Below are positions 22,423 to 34,196 of a stretch of DNA of 64,000 bases, one piece after another. How positions within the stretch are numbered: position 1 is the first letter of the stretch; every line of letters starts with the position of its first letter. Made by a program: the position numbers and the translations under genes. Below the pieces are notes generated by a model. That model was not told where the DNA came from. It worked only from the letters and a program-made list of their open reading frames with translations, and made no database searches. Source of the stretch: Drechslera avenae (Eukaryota; Ascomycota; Dothideomycetes; Pleosporales; Pleosporaceae); the NCBI GenBank assembly GCA_034640345.1, contig JAXRVH010000061.1, positions 62,001-126,000 of the forward strand, written 5' to 3'.

Positions 22423-23125
22423 CTTTTCTCCCTGTCCCGAGTCATCACCACACACGTGTAGACTGTGTGCGTATACATGTATAAGAAGCTATGCGTTATG
22501 TGCAACGATGTGACGCCTTTTCCTTGGTCGGTTTTCTGGAGTTGTATATCCGATTGCGCGTCACACACACGACGTTTCCCTTTTTTTTCCTTCTCTGTCT
22601 GTACACTTGGGAGATAAATTGTTATAATGGGACGAAACTTTTCAGGGAGTCGTCGATTCTTTTACCCACACTCGTTACCGGGTTTCCTTTTACGGATAAT
22701 ATCATAATTTCTTACTCTCATTGGTCTGACTCTATGCTCAATGCTATTGTTGTACAGTATCGAAGCAAGCGCACGTGAGTACGCGTCAGCGCTCCTTCCT
22801 ATACTATTTCTAAAGAGCACCCCACCATCAACACGACCAACGCTTGTTCTTCCTCACAATGCGTCGTATGCTTTACAATACATCATACCCTTAGTCTTCG
22901 TCTTGGTATTCAAGTCGCTAATATGTCTATCCGTCTTGCACTCACCTTCACTTGACTGTCCCCGCTTTTTTTGTTGCCGTCATCAAGCAGCACAACATGA
23001 AAGACGCGTGGCGGGTAGCCTTACCAGCACACAATTGCTCATACGTATAGCCTACGCTTCCTGTAGGCATGTATTGGCCTTGCGTCTACGAGAAACAAGA
23101 CCCAGCATGATCACATCTGCCAGCA
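22423..23125. other. intergenic region
   Basis: About 700 bases, T-rich just after the stop (a likely 3' UTR), then the promoter side of the next gene. An open frame at 22741-23355 (204 codons) overlaps the next gene's start in another frame and has no recognisable content. Confidence 0.4.
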
Positions 23126-24394
23126 ATGTGCAACGTCATTCACCTCTTATTCGCCTGCGACCATCTCCTCAAGGTCCGGCGCTCACAATGCAAAGGAACC
23201 AGACACAAGATAACCCGAACGAGCATCAGAGCTGCATGCGCCGCCGAGTCGTTTCTCACTCTGAACATCCAGTCCGACTGCAGCTCTTGCGAGCATCGAA
23301 CGTGGGAAAGCGGCTGGATATCCAAATTGGCACGCGCAGCAACTTTCCTTGCTAAACTCAGGGAGAAGCGCTTGCCTGGCGCCAACGAGGTGTCAGCACT
23401 AGTCGAAGATCTCGAGACAAAGTACCAGGCAGCTTCCTGGGACGCAAGACACATGACCTCTCATGCTTTTAAGAAGAGTGTGACGAGGGTTGGTGTGACG
23501 CATCACACGACAGCACGTTCGCCGCTTCAGCAGGAATTACACCCGGAAGACGTTGTCGACGCTGGGCGCAAGAAGCAGTGGACTGACATGAAAGAGCAGG
23601 ACTATGACGGGGGGTACATAGCAAGCACAGATCCAATTCATCCTGTCCACACTGACTATTCCCATCCTTGGGATGATGACAATGGTGCCTGGATCTTGAA
23701 CCACTTGTCGGCCGAAGAACTAGCATCACAGAACGAGGACGTGTCGCTCGATTTGGACCACCATCATTGGAACTGGGATACAGATGCACACGCCAACAAC
23801 TTTAGTTCTGAGCCAGCCCATTGGAGCACCGGTACCAACGCGCTCATAGCATCGAGTTCCTTGGCCCAAGCACATGAAGAAGCAGTACGAGAAGACCAAA
23901 TCCAGCAAGTCATACAAGCCTTCTGGGAAGTCGTGAACAACACGGCAAATACCACAAACAACACCAGCACTGACACTAACCGCCCTGACGCCGATCAAGG
24001 GCCCCACAATCTCACTCCATTCCTCCAAAACCTCTACATGACTCCAACGACTCGGCCCTCTACGTCCCCAAGCCAAACATCACACTGGACAGACGGCCCC
24101 TCGGACGCCTGGCCTCCAGCCCCACCCTCAACATGCCCACCATCGTCCCCCTTGTCTCCTGCACTGCCAAAGAGTCCAAATTCGACGCGAGCAAGCTTCG
24201 ACAAACAACGCAGATATCTCAAAAAGCGATTACAAGGTGACGGTAACCAGGCAGAATATTGCCGTCATTGGCTGCTCGTGTCGCGCTGGGAGGCGAGAGC
24301 GTTTGAGGGGCCTGAAGGAAGGTTCGTTCCTGATCCGCAAATGCCTGGGTTGGCTGTGTCAAGAGGTCATAGAGGAAATGGATGGTTCAAGTGA
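23126..24394 (+). CDS. Cys/His-motif fungal protein of unknown function
   Basis: Single exon, 422 aa. The N-terminus has a regular Cys/His pattern: C2, 'FACDH', 'SQCKGT', 'RAACAAES' and 'SDCSSCEHRTW'. This spacing recurs in small fungal orphan proteins and could bind zinc. Residues ~75-100 are helical and basic. The middle is Asp/His/Trp-rich ('DHHHWNWDTDAH'), followed by an Asn/Thr-rich and then a Pro/Ser-rich stretch. The last ~60 residues return to a basic helix ('KQRRYLKKRLQGDG'). No known domain. The 335-base gap to the next stop suggests convergent 3' ends with csn6. Confidence 0.68.
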   Translation: MCNVIHLLFACDHLLKVRRSQCKGTRHKITRTSIRAACAAESFLTLNIQSDCSSCEHRTWESGWISKLARAATFLAKLREKRLPGANEVSALVEDLETKYQAASWDARHMTSHAFKKSVTRVGVTHHTTARSPLQQELHPEDVVDAGRKKQWTDMKEQDYDGGYIASTDPIHPVHTDYSHPWDDDNGAWILNHLSAEELASQNEDVSLDLDHHHWNWDTDAHANNFSSEPAHWSTGTNALIASSSLAQAHEEAVREDQIQQVIQAFWEVVNNTANTTNNTSTDTNRPDADQGPHNLTPFLQNLYMTPTTRPSTSPSQTSHWTDGPSDAWPPAPPSTCPPSSPLSPALPKSPNSTRASFDKQRRYLKKRLQGDGNQAEYCRHWLLVSRWEARAFEGPEGRFVPDPQMPGLAVSRGHRGNGWFK

Positions 24395-24729
24395 AGGGAT
24401 GGAAAAAAAAGAGGCATGGATGAATGGAATGGTGCATGAGCCTAGAGCATTACAACTTACTATAAGTAATCATTGGCTTCATCCATCTCCACCTGTACAG
24501 CTCAAACATGGGAAAGTACCGACATCATGGACTGGACATGGTGGGAAATGGGGAATATGTGGATAACCGTCTATTGCATACCGGCTGTACGAATTGCGCC
24601 CTACGCTGATGTTCATTACTCGTGTGACCTAAACCAGCGCCGTGATATATGCATAACTCGTAAGAGAGGGCGCCTCGGAGATTTTCTATCCGACGAACCC
24701 GACCATGGGATGTCAAATGCAAAGAGACA
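24395..24729. other. convergent spacer
   Basis: 335 bases between two convergent stops, probably both 3' UTRs. Nothing else seen. Confidence 0.5.
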
Positions 24730-26100
24730 TCACCACCTGCTGCCTCCAGCCCCATCCATGACAGTGTTGAGGTAGTTGCTGTCGCCAGCACTAAATCCGC
24801 TCATGGCACCCATACGATTCTTGCCTCGGTTCTTGGCATGTTCGATGACAGAGCTCTTGCGACCAAAATCCTTGGCTATGGACACGGAGTTTGTGATTGA
24901 CGATAGCAGGTTAACCAGCTGTACATCTGAAGCTTCTTGTTGCGACTCGAGTGTGAAAGCAGCTGAATCTGGTGGCGCAAGGATGTTGATACGTGCGAGC
25001 ATGGCGGATATACTGCGGAGAATGGAGTGATCTAACGGCACCTCGCCGAGTGTCTGGGTATGGTTTACTGGGAGGGAAGGGTCGGACAGGTACGATGGTG
25101 GAAGTGACTTGAGATACAAGCGGAGAAGTGCTATGCGTCGGCTGAGCATTCGAATGGCGTTCATCTTTGCCGTAAGTGACGATAGTATCTCGTCGTCCTC
25201 TGCGGTCAAGATCTGGGACTCGTCAACGGGGGCGTCCTTCTCCTTCTCCTTCCCCTTTTCTTTCTGCTTCCCCCGTGTGTTTCGTGTACCGGCATCATCA
25301 TCAGTCTTGGGAGCCTCGGTCGATGATGCTACTGATGCTGCTACCTCTTCCGTGCCTTCGACTGCAGTTGCATTTCCACCACCGCGGGCCACAAAGTCTA
25401 CAGCAATCATCTCTGCCTCGCCTGTCTCGATTGAGTACACAAGCTCCCTAAACTTGGTCGATTTTGCTTGTACCGCACCATCAATGTCCATAGCCTTGTC
25501 ATTTGGTTCGCTCGACGCGTTAACGGTGATGGACTCGTAGACTGTAAGAGGGAGCTTTCCGGCGGCTGTCTCTTCCGTAAAGGCAGCGTCAGGGTGAAAG
25601 AGCACCAGTAGTGGTGACTCTGTGTACAGGTCCGATATGCGCGAATGAATAGGAAGAATGTGGGGTTCTGGACCGGAGGCGGGACCGAGAGTGAACCAGC
25701 CAACAAGATCTAGTTGAGGTTCCTTGTGTACATCCTTGACTAACAGCTATGATGAGCTTTGTTCCAATTGCACGCCCAGGGCGAGTTGTTTGCAAAACTT
25801 ACAATCCTCAATACGCTTGCTGAACCAGTCGTCATCGAGTGTTGTCTCGCCGTCTTGGTTAGACTGGAGTTTTGCTTGGAAAGCAACCTCCATTGTGATG
25901 TTTTGGCCATCCTGCGCGCCTAGTATAGCTCCAACCACTGGTCCTTTCTGCTGTCGTAGCGTGTGTCGTGTGACGCAGTCGGTTATGGTAAGAAGTACCA
26001 GCGGGTGGAGTTGAACAGTCGGACTTGCATCGGAGGCGCGGGCAGTTGAGACGAGCGGATTCTCCGATGACGATGACAATGATGATGATGAAGTCGCCAT
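24730..26100 (-). CDS. csn6: COP9 signalosome subunit 6 (MPN domain, no JAMM)
   Basis: Minus-strand exons 26100-25803 and 25739-24730, 435 aa; the 63-nt phase-1 intron rejoins 'KRIEDFKDVHKEPQLDLVGWF'. The MPN domain starts at about residue 28: 'VQLHPLVLLTITDCVTRHTLRQ', 'GPVVGAILGAQDGQNITMEVAFQ'. The H-x-H-x10-D metal motif of CSN5 and Rpn11 is absent, as expected for the catalytically inert CSN6, which pairs with CSN5. The C-terminal half has an acidic/Lys-rich insertion ('KQKEKGKEKEKD') and then the helices that join the COP9 helical bundle. The CSN removes Nedd8 from cullins; in filamentous fungi it controls development and secondary metabolism (CsnF in Aspergillus). Confidence 0.9.
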
Positions 26101-26708
26101 CTTTGCGAAGACCTAGGCGTGTTGTTCCTTCGGTCAAGGGCGTGGAAGAGTTTTGGTGGTAATTGGAAGTCTGTAGCCGTTGCAGTTGGCCAAGGCAATT
26201 GCAGCGGCTCTGGTCAATGGTGGGGAGCTTGCTTAGGCTGCAGCTGCCACATTCCGTGGGGTTGTGCCAAGCCACTAACTCGGAAGCGCTAAGTGTATAA
26301 CGACGCGACGCGATTGTCGTTCGGGCTCATCTGGTCACCTGATACACGACCGAGTATGAGAGGTCGTCATTGGACAAGAGTAGACTTCACGACGACCCCT
26401 CAATCGACATCCACTCAGCCTTTGTCCGCCATGTACCCGTCTCACCATGCAATGGAATGTCAAATAAAATCATGGTCATGTCATTACTTCTTGGAGTTGG
26501 GTACAGACGTACAGACCCCAGAAACCCTAATTATCCGCTATTACCAGCGACCCNNNNNNNNNNTCACTCTTGATCCAGACCCCGAAAGCCACGCTCAAAA
26601 CGCCTGGCCGCGACCGGTGGTTTTCCGCAGTCTCCTCTATGTTCATTTCTATCAAGTCGTACAGTATTACAATCAGGTCGTGTGCGCGAAAGACTGTAGG
26701 TAGGGTGT
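26101..26708. other. spacer with assembly gap
   Basis: About 600 bases between csn6 and the dehydrogenase gene. It contains the run of ten Ns at 26554-26563, so true length and content are unknown. No gene recognised. Confidence 0.5.
26554..26563. other. assembly gap (10 N)
   Basis: Ten consecutive Ns, most likely a fixed-size scaffold gap. Any distance measured across it is unreliable. Confidence 0.98.
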
Positions 26709-28155
26709 CTACATCTCGACTAGAACCTTGAGGACGAGGTTGCCCTCTGCGTCCATGGTCTTTCCAGCAAGCTCAAAGGCTTCTTTTGTCGAGGCCAGGC
26801 CGTGGTACCTTTGCTTTGATATTAGACCATGTGTCACACACTCAGAAGAGGACCTCCTTACCTGTGGGTGATCATGGCGTCGAGGCTAGGAATTACGCCA
26901 GCAGAGATGATCTTGATACCAATTGGGTAGGTGTTGGCATAACGGAAGATGCCAATGATGTCGACTTCCTTCAAGTGAGACGCTGACATGGGCAGTGTCT
27001 GGACCGGAGTTCCCATTCCAACCATGATGAGTTTACCACCTGGCCTTGTTGCCTGCAGCTAGTCAGCACTGGATCTGCATAAAAATTTATGAAGATGCTT
27101 ACATAAAGACCAGCTTGCATGCAAATCTCTTTTCCAGTGCAGTCAAACGTCACATCCGCACCCTCAAAGTCGATGTCGTTCAACGAGGCAATCTGCATGA
27201 CATCTGTGGCCAGCTCCTTGGCAGCTGCAAATTTTTCGGCACTCTCGTTGGCGTTGTGCTGCGACGCCACAATATACCCTTTGTTGGCGAAGCCATTCGC
27301 CAGCGCATAATTTATCCGGCCATGATCGATATCTGCGATTACAACAGTTGTGGCACCAGAGACCTTGGCCATTGCAGCAGTCAAAAGACCAACGGTGCCT
27401 GCACCAAAGACAATAGCGGTATCACCTTGCTCGATTTCTGCTCTTCTTGTTGCATGGATGGCAACAGAGAGAGGCTCGAGAAGCGCCGCCGACTCCATGG
27501 AGATGTGGGCGGGTAGTCTGATTAAGGTTGTCAGCTAGGTTTAGGGAGGTTCGGTCGATCATGCACGACATACTTGTGGCACCACTTCGCGGGGTGGTTG
27601 ATACGTTCCTGAAGGGTGCCCTGGAAGTGAGGTACCGACTTGGCACTACTTCGGAACCTCATCTTGGGGCATAGGTTGTAGCGGCCCCGTTGGCATGATC
27701 TGCAGTTGTCACACGGGACGCCGACCTCGAGTGCAACGCGGTCGCCAATCTGGTAGCCGGTGACGCTCTGGCCGATGGCAACGACAACCCCGGCAGACTC
27801 GTGGCCTAGTGACAAAGGCTCGCAGGCTTGCAGGTCACCGTTGCGAAACTTGCTGTAGTAGGAGCAGTCGCTCCCGCACAGTCCGGTAGCCTTGATAGCG
27901 ATCTGGAGTTCATTGGCGGCAGGGTCGGAGATTGTACGAGTTTCCTGTTTGAAGCAGTTAGCATAGTGCTTGAGACGCAAATAACACCACATCCACCCCC
28001 ACGAACAGTGGGCAGGTGTGGGATGTTTACGGAAGAGGAAGGCATACGAGCCGCAAGTCCCTTGGCCCATGCAAGACGGAAGCTACCACAGTCGACGACT
28101 TGGAGTAGTGCCTTGCGGGGATTGGATAGATGTCGGCGAGGGCTGAGGGAGCCAT
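26709..28155 (-). CDS. zinc-dependent polyol/alcohol dehydrogenase (sorbitol/xylitol DH-like)
   Basis: Minus-strand exons 28155-28048, 27944-27574, 27517-27103, 27052-26862 and 26808-26709, 394 aa; all phases close. It is a medium-chain dehydrogenase. Catalytic-zinc ligands appear in 'GLCGSD' (Cys59) and 'GHE' (83-85); the structural-zinc cysteines are at 114, 117, 120 and 128 ('CDNCRSCQRGRYNLC'). The NAD(P) fold has GAGTVG at 198-203 with 'IADID' after it; that acidic end of beta-2 favours NAD over NADP. The subfamily resembles sorbitol, L-arabitol and xylitol dehydrogenases, which turn polyols into ketoses. The exact polyol cannot be set. Four introns of 50-100 nt are unusually many for this window. 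Confidence 0.9.
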
Positions 28156-31100
28156 TACGAGAAAGATTTGAAAGTATGGGGGGGATGGTGGCAATGGTAC
28201 GGGAGGAGGTGAGGGAGAGATAGCTAGGGAGGGCACCCCACGGGAGCGTGGAGGCTGATATAGTTGTTGAGTTTGATCAACCGTGGCCTGGCACAAGCTG
28301 GGCTTGCCTCATGTTTGGTGCATCGGCGAGATAATGGCATCGCATGAGTAGACTCAATGGAGATTCCACGTCATTTGCTGGGCGGGTTCAAGCTGGCGGG
28401 ACGGGCATGGATAGGGATGGGCGAGCAAAGTGCTTGGTATGGGAGGGCATCGCCTGGTCTTTTCTTGATCCCGTTACGCTGAGTGCGTATATGAGGCTAG
28501 ATCTGAGGGCGGATACGCAGACGGGAACTCCTGCAATTCGCCCAAAGCGCTAGCGGCTACTGACTTAAGCATTTTAGTCTCGTTCTACCGGACCAGCAGC
28601 TCTGGCGCTCCGGAACGTGCATACGCAAGATGCGGTATGGGAGCAGTAGTCATGAGACGATGTCCGAGGGCTTGGTTAGTAGCTGTCTACCAGAGACGTG
28701 CCGGCGTCGTGCGACCGCGATAAGGCAGTCTGCGCGGTTGTGGAGCCGGCTTGGGAAGATTGCGTTGGGATTTCCTGCAGTGAACCGGTCGGTTATAGTG
28801 GCCCTGCAGCGCCATGAATCCCTGGCCAGGACGTGGTAAAATCAGGCTGATATGCGGGTTGTCTCAGGATGAGCACGCCTTTGGCCGTTGTGCCAGAGCT
28901 CAACCATGAGCCCTCTGCGACCCCGGGCACATCACCAACCATGGATTCCCTTGATCCCCCAGGCCCTGCGTACCGAGACGGCTGCTCCACCGCTGCTCCG
29001 CCGCTGACTGGCTGTACTCGAGGCCCAATCTTCCAGAAGAGCTCGCGAAGTCTGATTTGCAATATAAAAAAAAATCCCGGGTATATTAGCCTGGCCGTGC
29101 ACGACTCATGGTCGGCGGTAGCGCATCCAGATACCATTCGGTGGAGCACGTTGTCGGTCCTGCAGTGCGGTACCTTAGCGGGATCCCCGTCGAAGGATGG
29201 TGTGCACGACCAGAAGCCCGTTGGCTCGTTGTCGGTTGGAGGTCCAAGGTGCGACGTTGGTCTGGCTACGGTGCCGTTGACGAAATGTGTCGACTCGTAA
29301 CCGAACGGCCGGGACTATGTAGCTCATACTGTCCATGACAAGGGGCCTCTTATCGGCCGCGACCTCTCAAAAGACGGACTGCACGAACGACTGGCCCAAG
29401 GCACAGCACATGGTCAACAGCTGCAAGCTGCGACCGAGGTGTGGCCACCACCAGCAGAGTCATCGAGATTGACATGTGCCATTGTCTGCATGAGCATGGC
29501 GAGGAAGGTAGCGCGCTGCACTGCCGTCTTAGGTCTGTCCATTCGACCGAAGATTGAGGGCGAGCATCGGTCATGAAGCATCAAATGGGATAAACGGTCA
29601 TCGCGGGCACATGGGCGGGAATGACTAGACAGGGGATCGGCCACGAGCAACTGCCATGTCGTTGGCAATACGGGTGGGTATACGTATCTCTCCGACCGAC
29701 ATGCCCCCTCCCCCCTTCATCCAACAACCTTCATCTCACGCTGCCAAGCAGACTGCAGCAGCGGGACGGCAAAAGTAAAAGGCTGCGAGCCACTTGGTCA
29801 CTCTCCAGGAAACAGAGCACGGCAGAGCACCATGGTGGCTCAACCCAACAAGCGCACATCCTGCGACTAACCACCCTATCCAGCCAGCCCGCTTGCTGGT
29901 CCGGCCGCGACCACCTACGAGATAGTATCGAATAATGGGTGCGCCGATAAGAAACTCAGTCGTAGTTTATATTGCACATGGCAGCATGTGAAGATCGGCC
30001 TACCATCTCCAGCGCTGCTGCTACTACCACGAGCCCTTGCTGGTTGACCGTCTGAACACTGGGACCATGCATCACCAAGTGACCAGCTCCTCGAATGCGA
30101 TGCAAGGCCGTCTGGAAGCAGAAGGCGGTGAGCGATGCCCATTCGTATATTTCCCATGGTCAAGCGCGACTCGCAGCTCGCGATCGACGCCGAATACCTA
30201 GGTATATCAGCGCTTACACCTTAGCACTGCAGCGGTGAGTAGCCAAGTCGTCGCTCGCCTTGCCAGTGTAAGGCGCCATGATGCTCGAGTAGCAAGTGTT
30301 GAGGAGGCGGTCTGGCGGATGCAGAGGTACTACATCCCCTATCGCAGCCCACCACCCCAAAACAAGCTGCGGACGCATGCCTCCGCAACCAGCCTGTTGT
30401 CGACAGCAATTGCACCAGGCAGTACCGGTACGGTGCGTACGAAGACGATATAGCCACAGGGTACAACCCCGTTGTACTACTGGCTGCATTCCAACACCGG
30501 CGTTCCACTGGCTCGGCTCGCGCACGGGCAGAGGGGACCTGCATCCGGCATTCTACTTACAGCACCTTACCAAGCAACCCCTTCCAAGACGTCCGACACA
30601 CCTTGACGAGCCTGAATGCCGTCTGCAAATAACACGAAGCAACGCTAACGCCCGCGAGCTCAGCCCAGCACCACACGGGAAGCTCCAGAACAAGTCGGTC
30701 CTCCATCCAAGGCCGGCTACCTATCAACCTTCTTTCTGCCTACACGATTGGCGTTAGAACCTCCGGGGAGGCCCGAAAATAACAGCATGGCACGCTTCAC
30801 GATTGCGACTCACCCTTTACCGTTTACGCCAAAAGCCGAGCCCACAGTTCAAGGTACCCGAGATACCAAAACTCGGAATGACAAGCCCGGCAGGCAACTG
30901 GTGGACCCACAGCTACAACCTCAAACAGGTGTAGCTACGGCATCCACAACTGTGCCTCTTCGGGAACCGGCCCTTCATCCGAAGACGAATGCCGACATCA
31001 TCACCAGGTTTTGCCGAGGTCAACTTACTGTATGCTGACGCATAGATGCATTTGCCTTTTGCGTGCGGGACAGGAGCGTAGGTACATGTCCAGACACGCG

Positions 31101-31601
31101 GTGAATGCCGTCTTGGGAACTACACCAAACATTGGCCGGCTATTGGACATGTCCAATTGATTAGTGTGGCCATCCTTGGGAATCATCCTTTGGCTCAAGT
31201 CTGGGGCTACGTGTCAATTTCAGCCATCCAGTCATTTGTCGCAACCGCACTCAGTCTTCACCTTGCCACCGACGACCAAGTACGGGCGAGGCAAGACATT
31301 TCGCGGGCTTTGCCCTTGCACTTGCATTGCCGATATCGCTGGACGTGGGCATGAGTACATTTTCAAGCCACAATGGATAGAGCCGCAAGCCCCACTATCA
31401 GTCTGTACCGTTAGCACATTCTGCAACCCAAAGCACACCGCTTTCCAGGGGAAGCTGCGATAGTCATGCTCAAGCACCGTACCCGACTGTTTCTGCCCAA
31501 GCACCATATCCGACAATCCCTTTCCAAGCACCGTGCCCAACTGTCACTTTTCCACGTACCATAGCCAGCTGCTCAGCTCGCGTCAACACTGTTATAGGAT
31601 C
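28156..31601. other. gene-poor region
   Basis: About 3.45 kb with only short, mutually overlapping ORFs (the longest ~150 codons) and no recognised domain or spliced gene. It includes a 27-base tandem repeat at 31471-31551. I could not find transposon protein remnants; old RIP-mutated repeats cannot be ruled out without a dinucleotide count. Confidence 0.45.
31471..31551. repeat. 27-bp tandem repeat, three copies
   Basis: Units start at 31471, 31498 and 31525, each opening 'CAAGCACC' with similar following bases; a weaker fourth unit may run on to about 31578. The period is a multiple of three. A 33-codon frame beginning at ATG 31466 would read three nine-residue units starting Lys-His. It lies 50 bases beyond the epoxide hydrolase stop, probably in its 3' UTR or just outside. 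Confidence 0.75.
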
Positions 31602-33216
31602 CTACAGGCTGCTCTTTTCCTTTTTTTCCATCAACCCCTGCGCCTCGAGCCATTTCTGGATACTCTCGTTGACCTCGGTCGGCTTCTGCGTCAATGCAAA
31701 ATGTGAAGCCTCGACCTCTGCCCTCGTCAAGTTCGGAACAAACTCTTCCATGCTCTTTGACATTTCAGGCTTGAGCACCGAGTCGTATGTGGCTTGGATG
31801 AAGAGAACGGGCTGCGTGACCTTTTCCTTGCCGAGCAGGCCTTTATCCTCTTCAAAGTTGACACGGCGCGTGCGGTACCAGTTCACTGGTTGGGCAATTA
31901 GCATCGATGCGCAACTCTCAAACAGAAACAGAAAAAGTGGGCAAGGACAACATACGTGTAGGATGAATGCCATGCCTGAGGTACTGCTTGACGTAATACT
32001 CTAGAACCTGCCATGATTCGTTGTCAGTACACCATCGCTTGCTCAAAAAAATAGATTAACCCGCCAAGTGACAGTCGATCTTGGTCGTTGGAATATAGCG
32101 AGGCGCAAAAGCCCCATTCCCGGATTTCGACCTCTGCCGCTCTCGCATGCTGCAAGCAAATATCGGGAGGGGCAAACATGCGTGTCACATCCTCCCGCCT
32201 TCCCCGGCCGCCACGCGCCCTAGCATCAACAGAAAATCACTTACCTTTCCATTCAGAATGCGACTCTCGCCAACCAAGCCCAGATTCTCAGCCACCACAC
32301 CCTTCTCTGGCACAAATACTGGTTCGTCATTTGGCCCTTTGCCACCATACATGCCTTGGAGAAACTGCCTGATGGTTGTCTCATCCTTGACGATCTTCTC
32401 TACTTCGCCAGACGCAAGGTGGATCTGGTAACCGAACTGTGGCAACGGTCCATTGGCAAGGTCTTCAATCGACACGAATTGCTCGCGCGGTGGCGCGTAG
32501 GGCGTGCACACGGAAAAGACGTGCGAGATTAGATTGGGATACCATTGGGCAGCGCGCCAGACAACAAAGCCTCCCCTGGGTGAAAGGTGTTGGTTAGTCA
32601 TATGCAATCTTTCGATTCTTCGGTATGGATGTGGCGTACCAGTCATGTCCACCCAGAATGATCTGAGGCGCTTCAACAACCTTCGCCAACGCAGCGATAT
32701 CGTCGGATGCCTGCTTGAGGCCGTACAGATTGATCGGGTTGGGAGGTACCTGTGGAGCATCCTAGAAGCAATTCACACCAAACTTAGCATATGTCATCTT
32801 CATTTCAAATCCTCCCACACCTCAGCTGCTTCAATCCCCCCCTCAAGAGACCAAGTTTAGAAAATGTTTCTTACCGTACCACCATACCCCATCATGTCAG
32901 GCACCACGACCCTAAACCCCAGCTCCACCAAATGCGGAATCTGGTATCTCCATCCCATGGACAGATCAGGCCAGCCGTGAATCTATTCACGAAAAAAAAA
33001 AGAATACACATGTTAGTTAAACCAGTCAAAAAAAACTCTTCCCAAACACTAAATGTGTCTTTATTTTCCACCTACCAGAAACACAGTCCCCTCCCATTTC
33101 CCACTCTTGGGTACCGCATACAGGTAATGATACGTATTCCCATTGAGCACTGCAGTCTTGTGCTCCACCCTGCTATCCTCTACAGGGTCAATAGGTTGGA
33201 GTGATGTAGAAGCCAT
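31602..33216 (-). CDS. alpha/beta-hydrolase, soluble epoxide hydrolase type
   Basis: Minus-strand exons 33216-33076, 32982-32875, 32761-32640, 32575-32245, 32007-31956 and 31885-31602, 345 aa; every phase closes. The oxyanion 'HGWP' is at residues 49-52. The nucleophile elbow is 'GGHDWGG' with Asp123, which marks epoxide hydrolases and haloalkane dehalogenases rather than serine esterases. The charge-relay acid is probably Asp286 ('TYDSVLKP') and the base His313 ('ASHFALT'). A cap-domain Tyr lies in 'GMYGG'. The intron between exons 4 and 5 (32008-32244) is long for this genome at 237 nt. It probably opens epoxides to diols for detoxification or secondary metabolism. No N-terminal signal, so cytosolic. 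Confidence 0.9.
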
Positions 33217-34196
33217 GATGTTGATCTTCTTCTTCTTCTTCACCTGTAGTGGAGAAGAGGATTGCCGTCAACAAGCTTGGGAAAAGAGAGAAAAAATTCT
33301 AGCACAAAAGAGAAAGGCGGTGAAAGGCAAGCGGCGGTTTTGTTTTTTTGCTTGGACTGGTGTTTTGCTAGCCCACGTAATGTTGTGGGTTTCTTGTTGA
33401 TGAGTGGGGAGGCTTTTTTTTTTTGCAGAGTGGCATCTTCAATGCCTTGGAATGTTGCCTCGGATGCCGAGGTACAGAGGAGAAAACGTGTGGGGTAAAG
33501 GGTTAGGCTATGTCGTCATCCTCGCGCCCAAGATCATAATCACATGTGTTGCTCTTCGTATCCATGGTCAAGTAAAAGTAGATCCAAGATGAAGCCTGAT
33601 TATTGATAATTGTTATGAAACGCGCTTGCATTCTACAATGGTCTGGATGCATGCAACGGACAACTTGTATTTTTTTTCTCACTTGGCATGTACCCAAATT
33701 TTCATGTACATATCGGTACCTATGGCCCTAAAGCGTGTTCGAGTACATTGTGACTTTATCTGATACATTCAAAGTGAGGCAAGAAAAAGTTGTGATTACA
33801 GACCAGTGTTGTGAATCTTTTTTTTTTCGGCGGCTGGTTGTGTTTGATCCGGTAGTGGAAAACGTTCTGTCACTCCCCACAGGCTATACCTTGTATGTGT
33901 GGTCGGCGAATAGTGACACATGGCGCATATCAACGTCTTTACAGACAGCGCTCGTTTTGCTGCTCAGCGAAAGCTTAGCTATTACAATGGGCTGTTCAAG
34001 TCGTTCGGCCATAGATTGTTCAAACGCAGAAAACAAGGCGTGTAAGTCAAGGTGCTCAGAAGGTGAAGAGCGCGGGCCAGGGTAAGTAGAACGCTGTGCT
34101 GCAAAAGGGTATCATCGAGATCTCGAGCAACGCAAGGGCGCATCGGACTGGCGAATCGAGTCGTGCGTAGAGAGAAGGGTTCCTTCCTGGCGACCC
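33217..34196. other. spacer, epoxide hydrolase promoter and pinin 3' side
   Basis: About 980 bases with several T homopolymers (33416-33424, 33669-33676, 33819-33826) and a (CTT)n run at 33228-33240 in the hydrolase leader. No gene recognised. Confidence 0.45.

Noticed and set aside
22741..23355. 204-codon + strand ORF
   Set aside because: Overlaps the Cys/His-motif gene in another frame and shows no conserved pattern.
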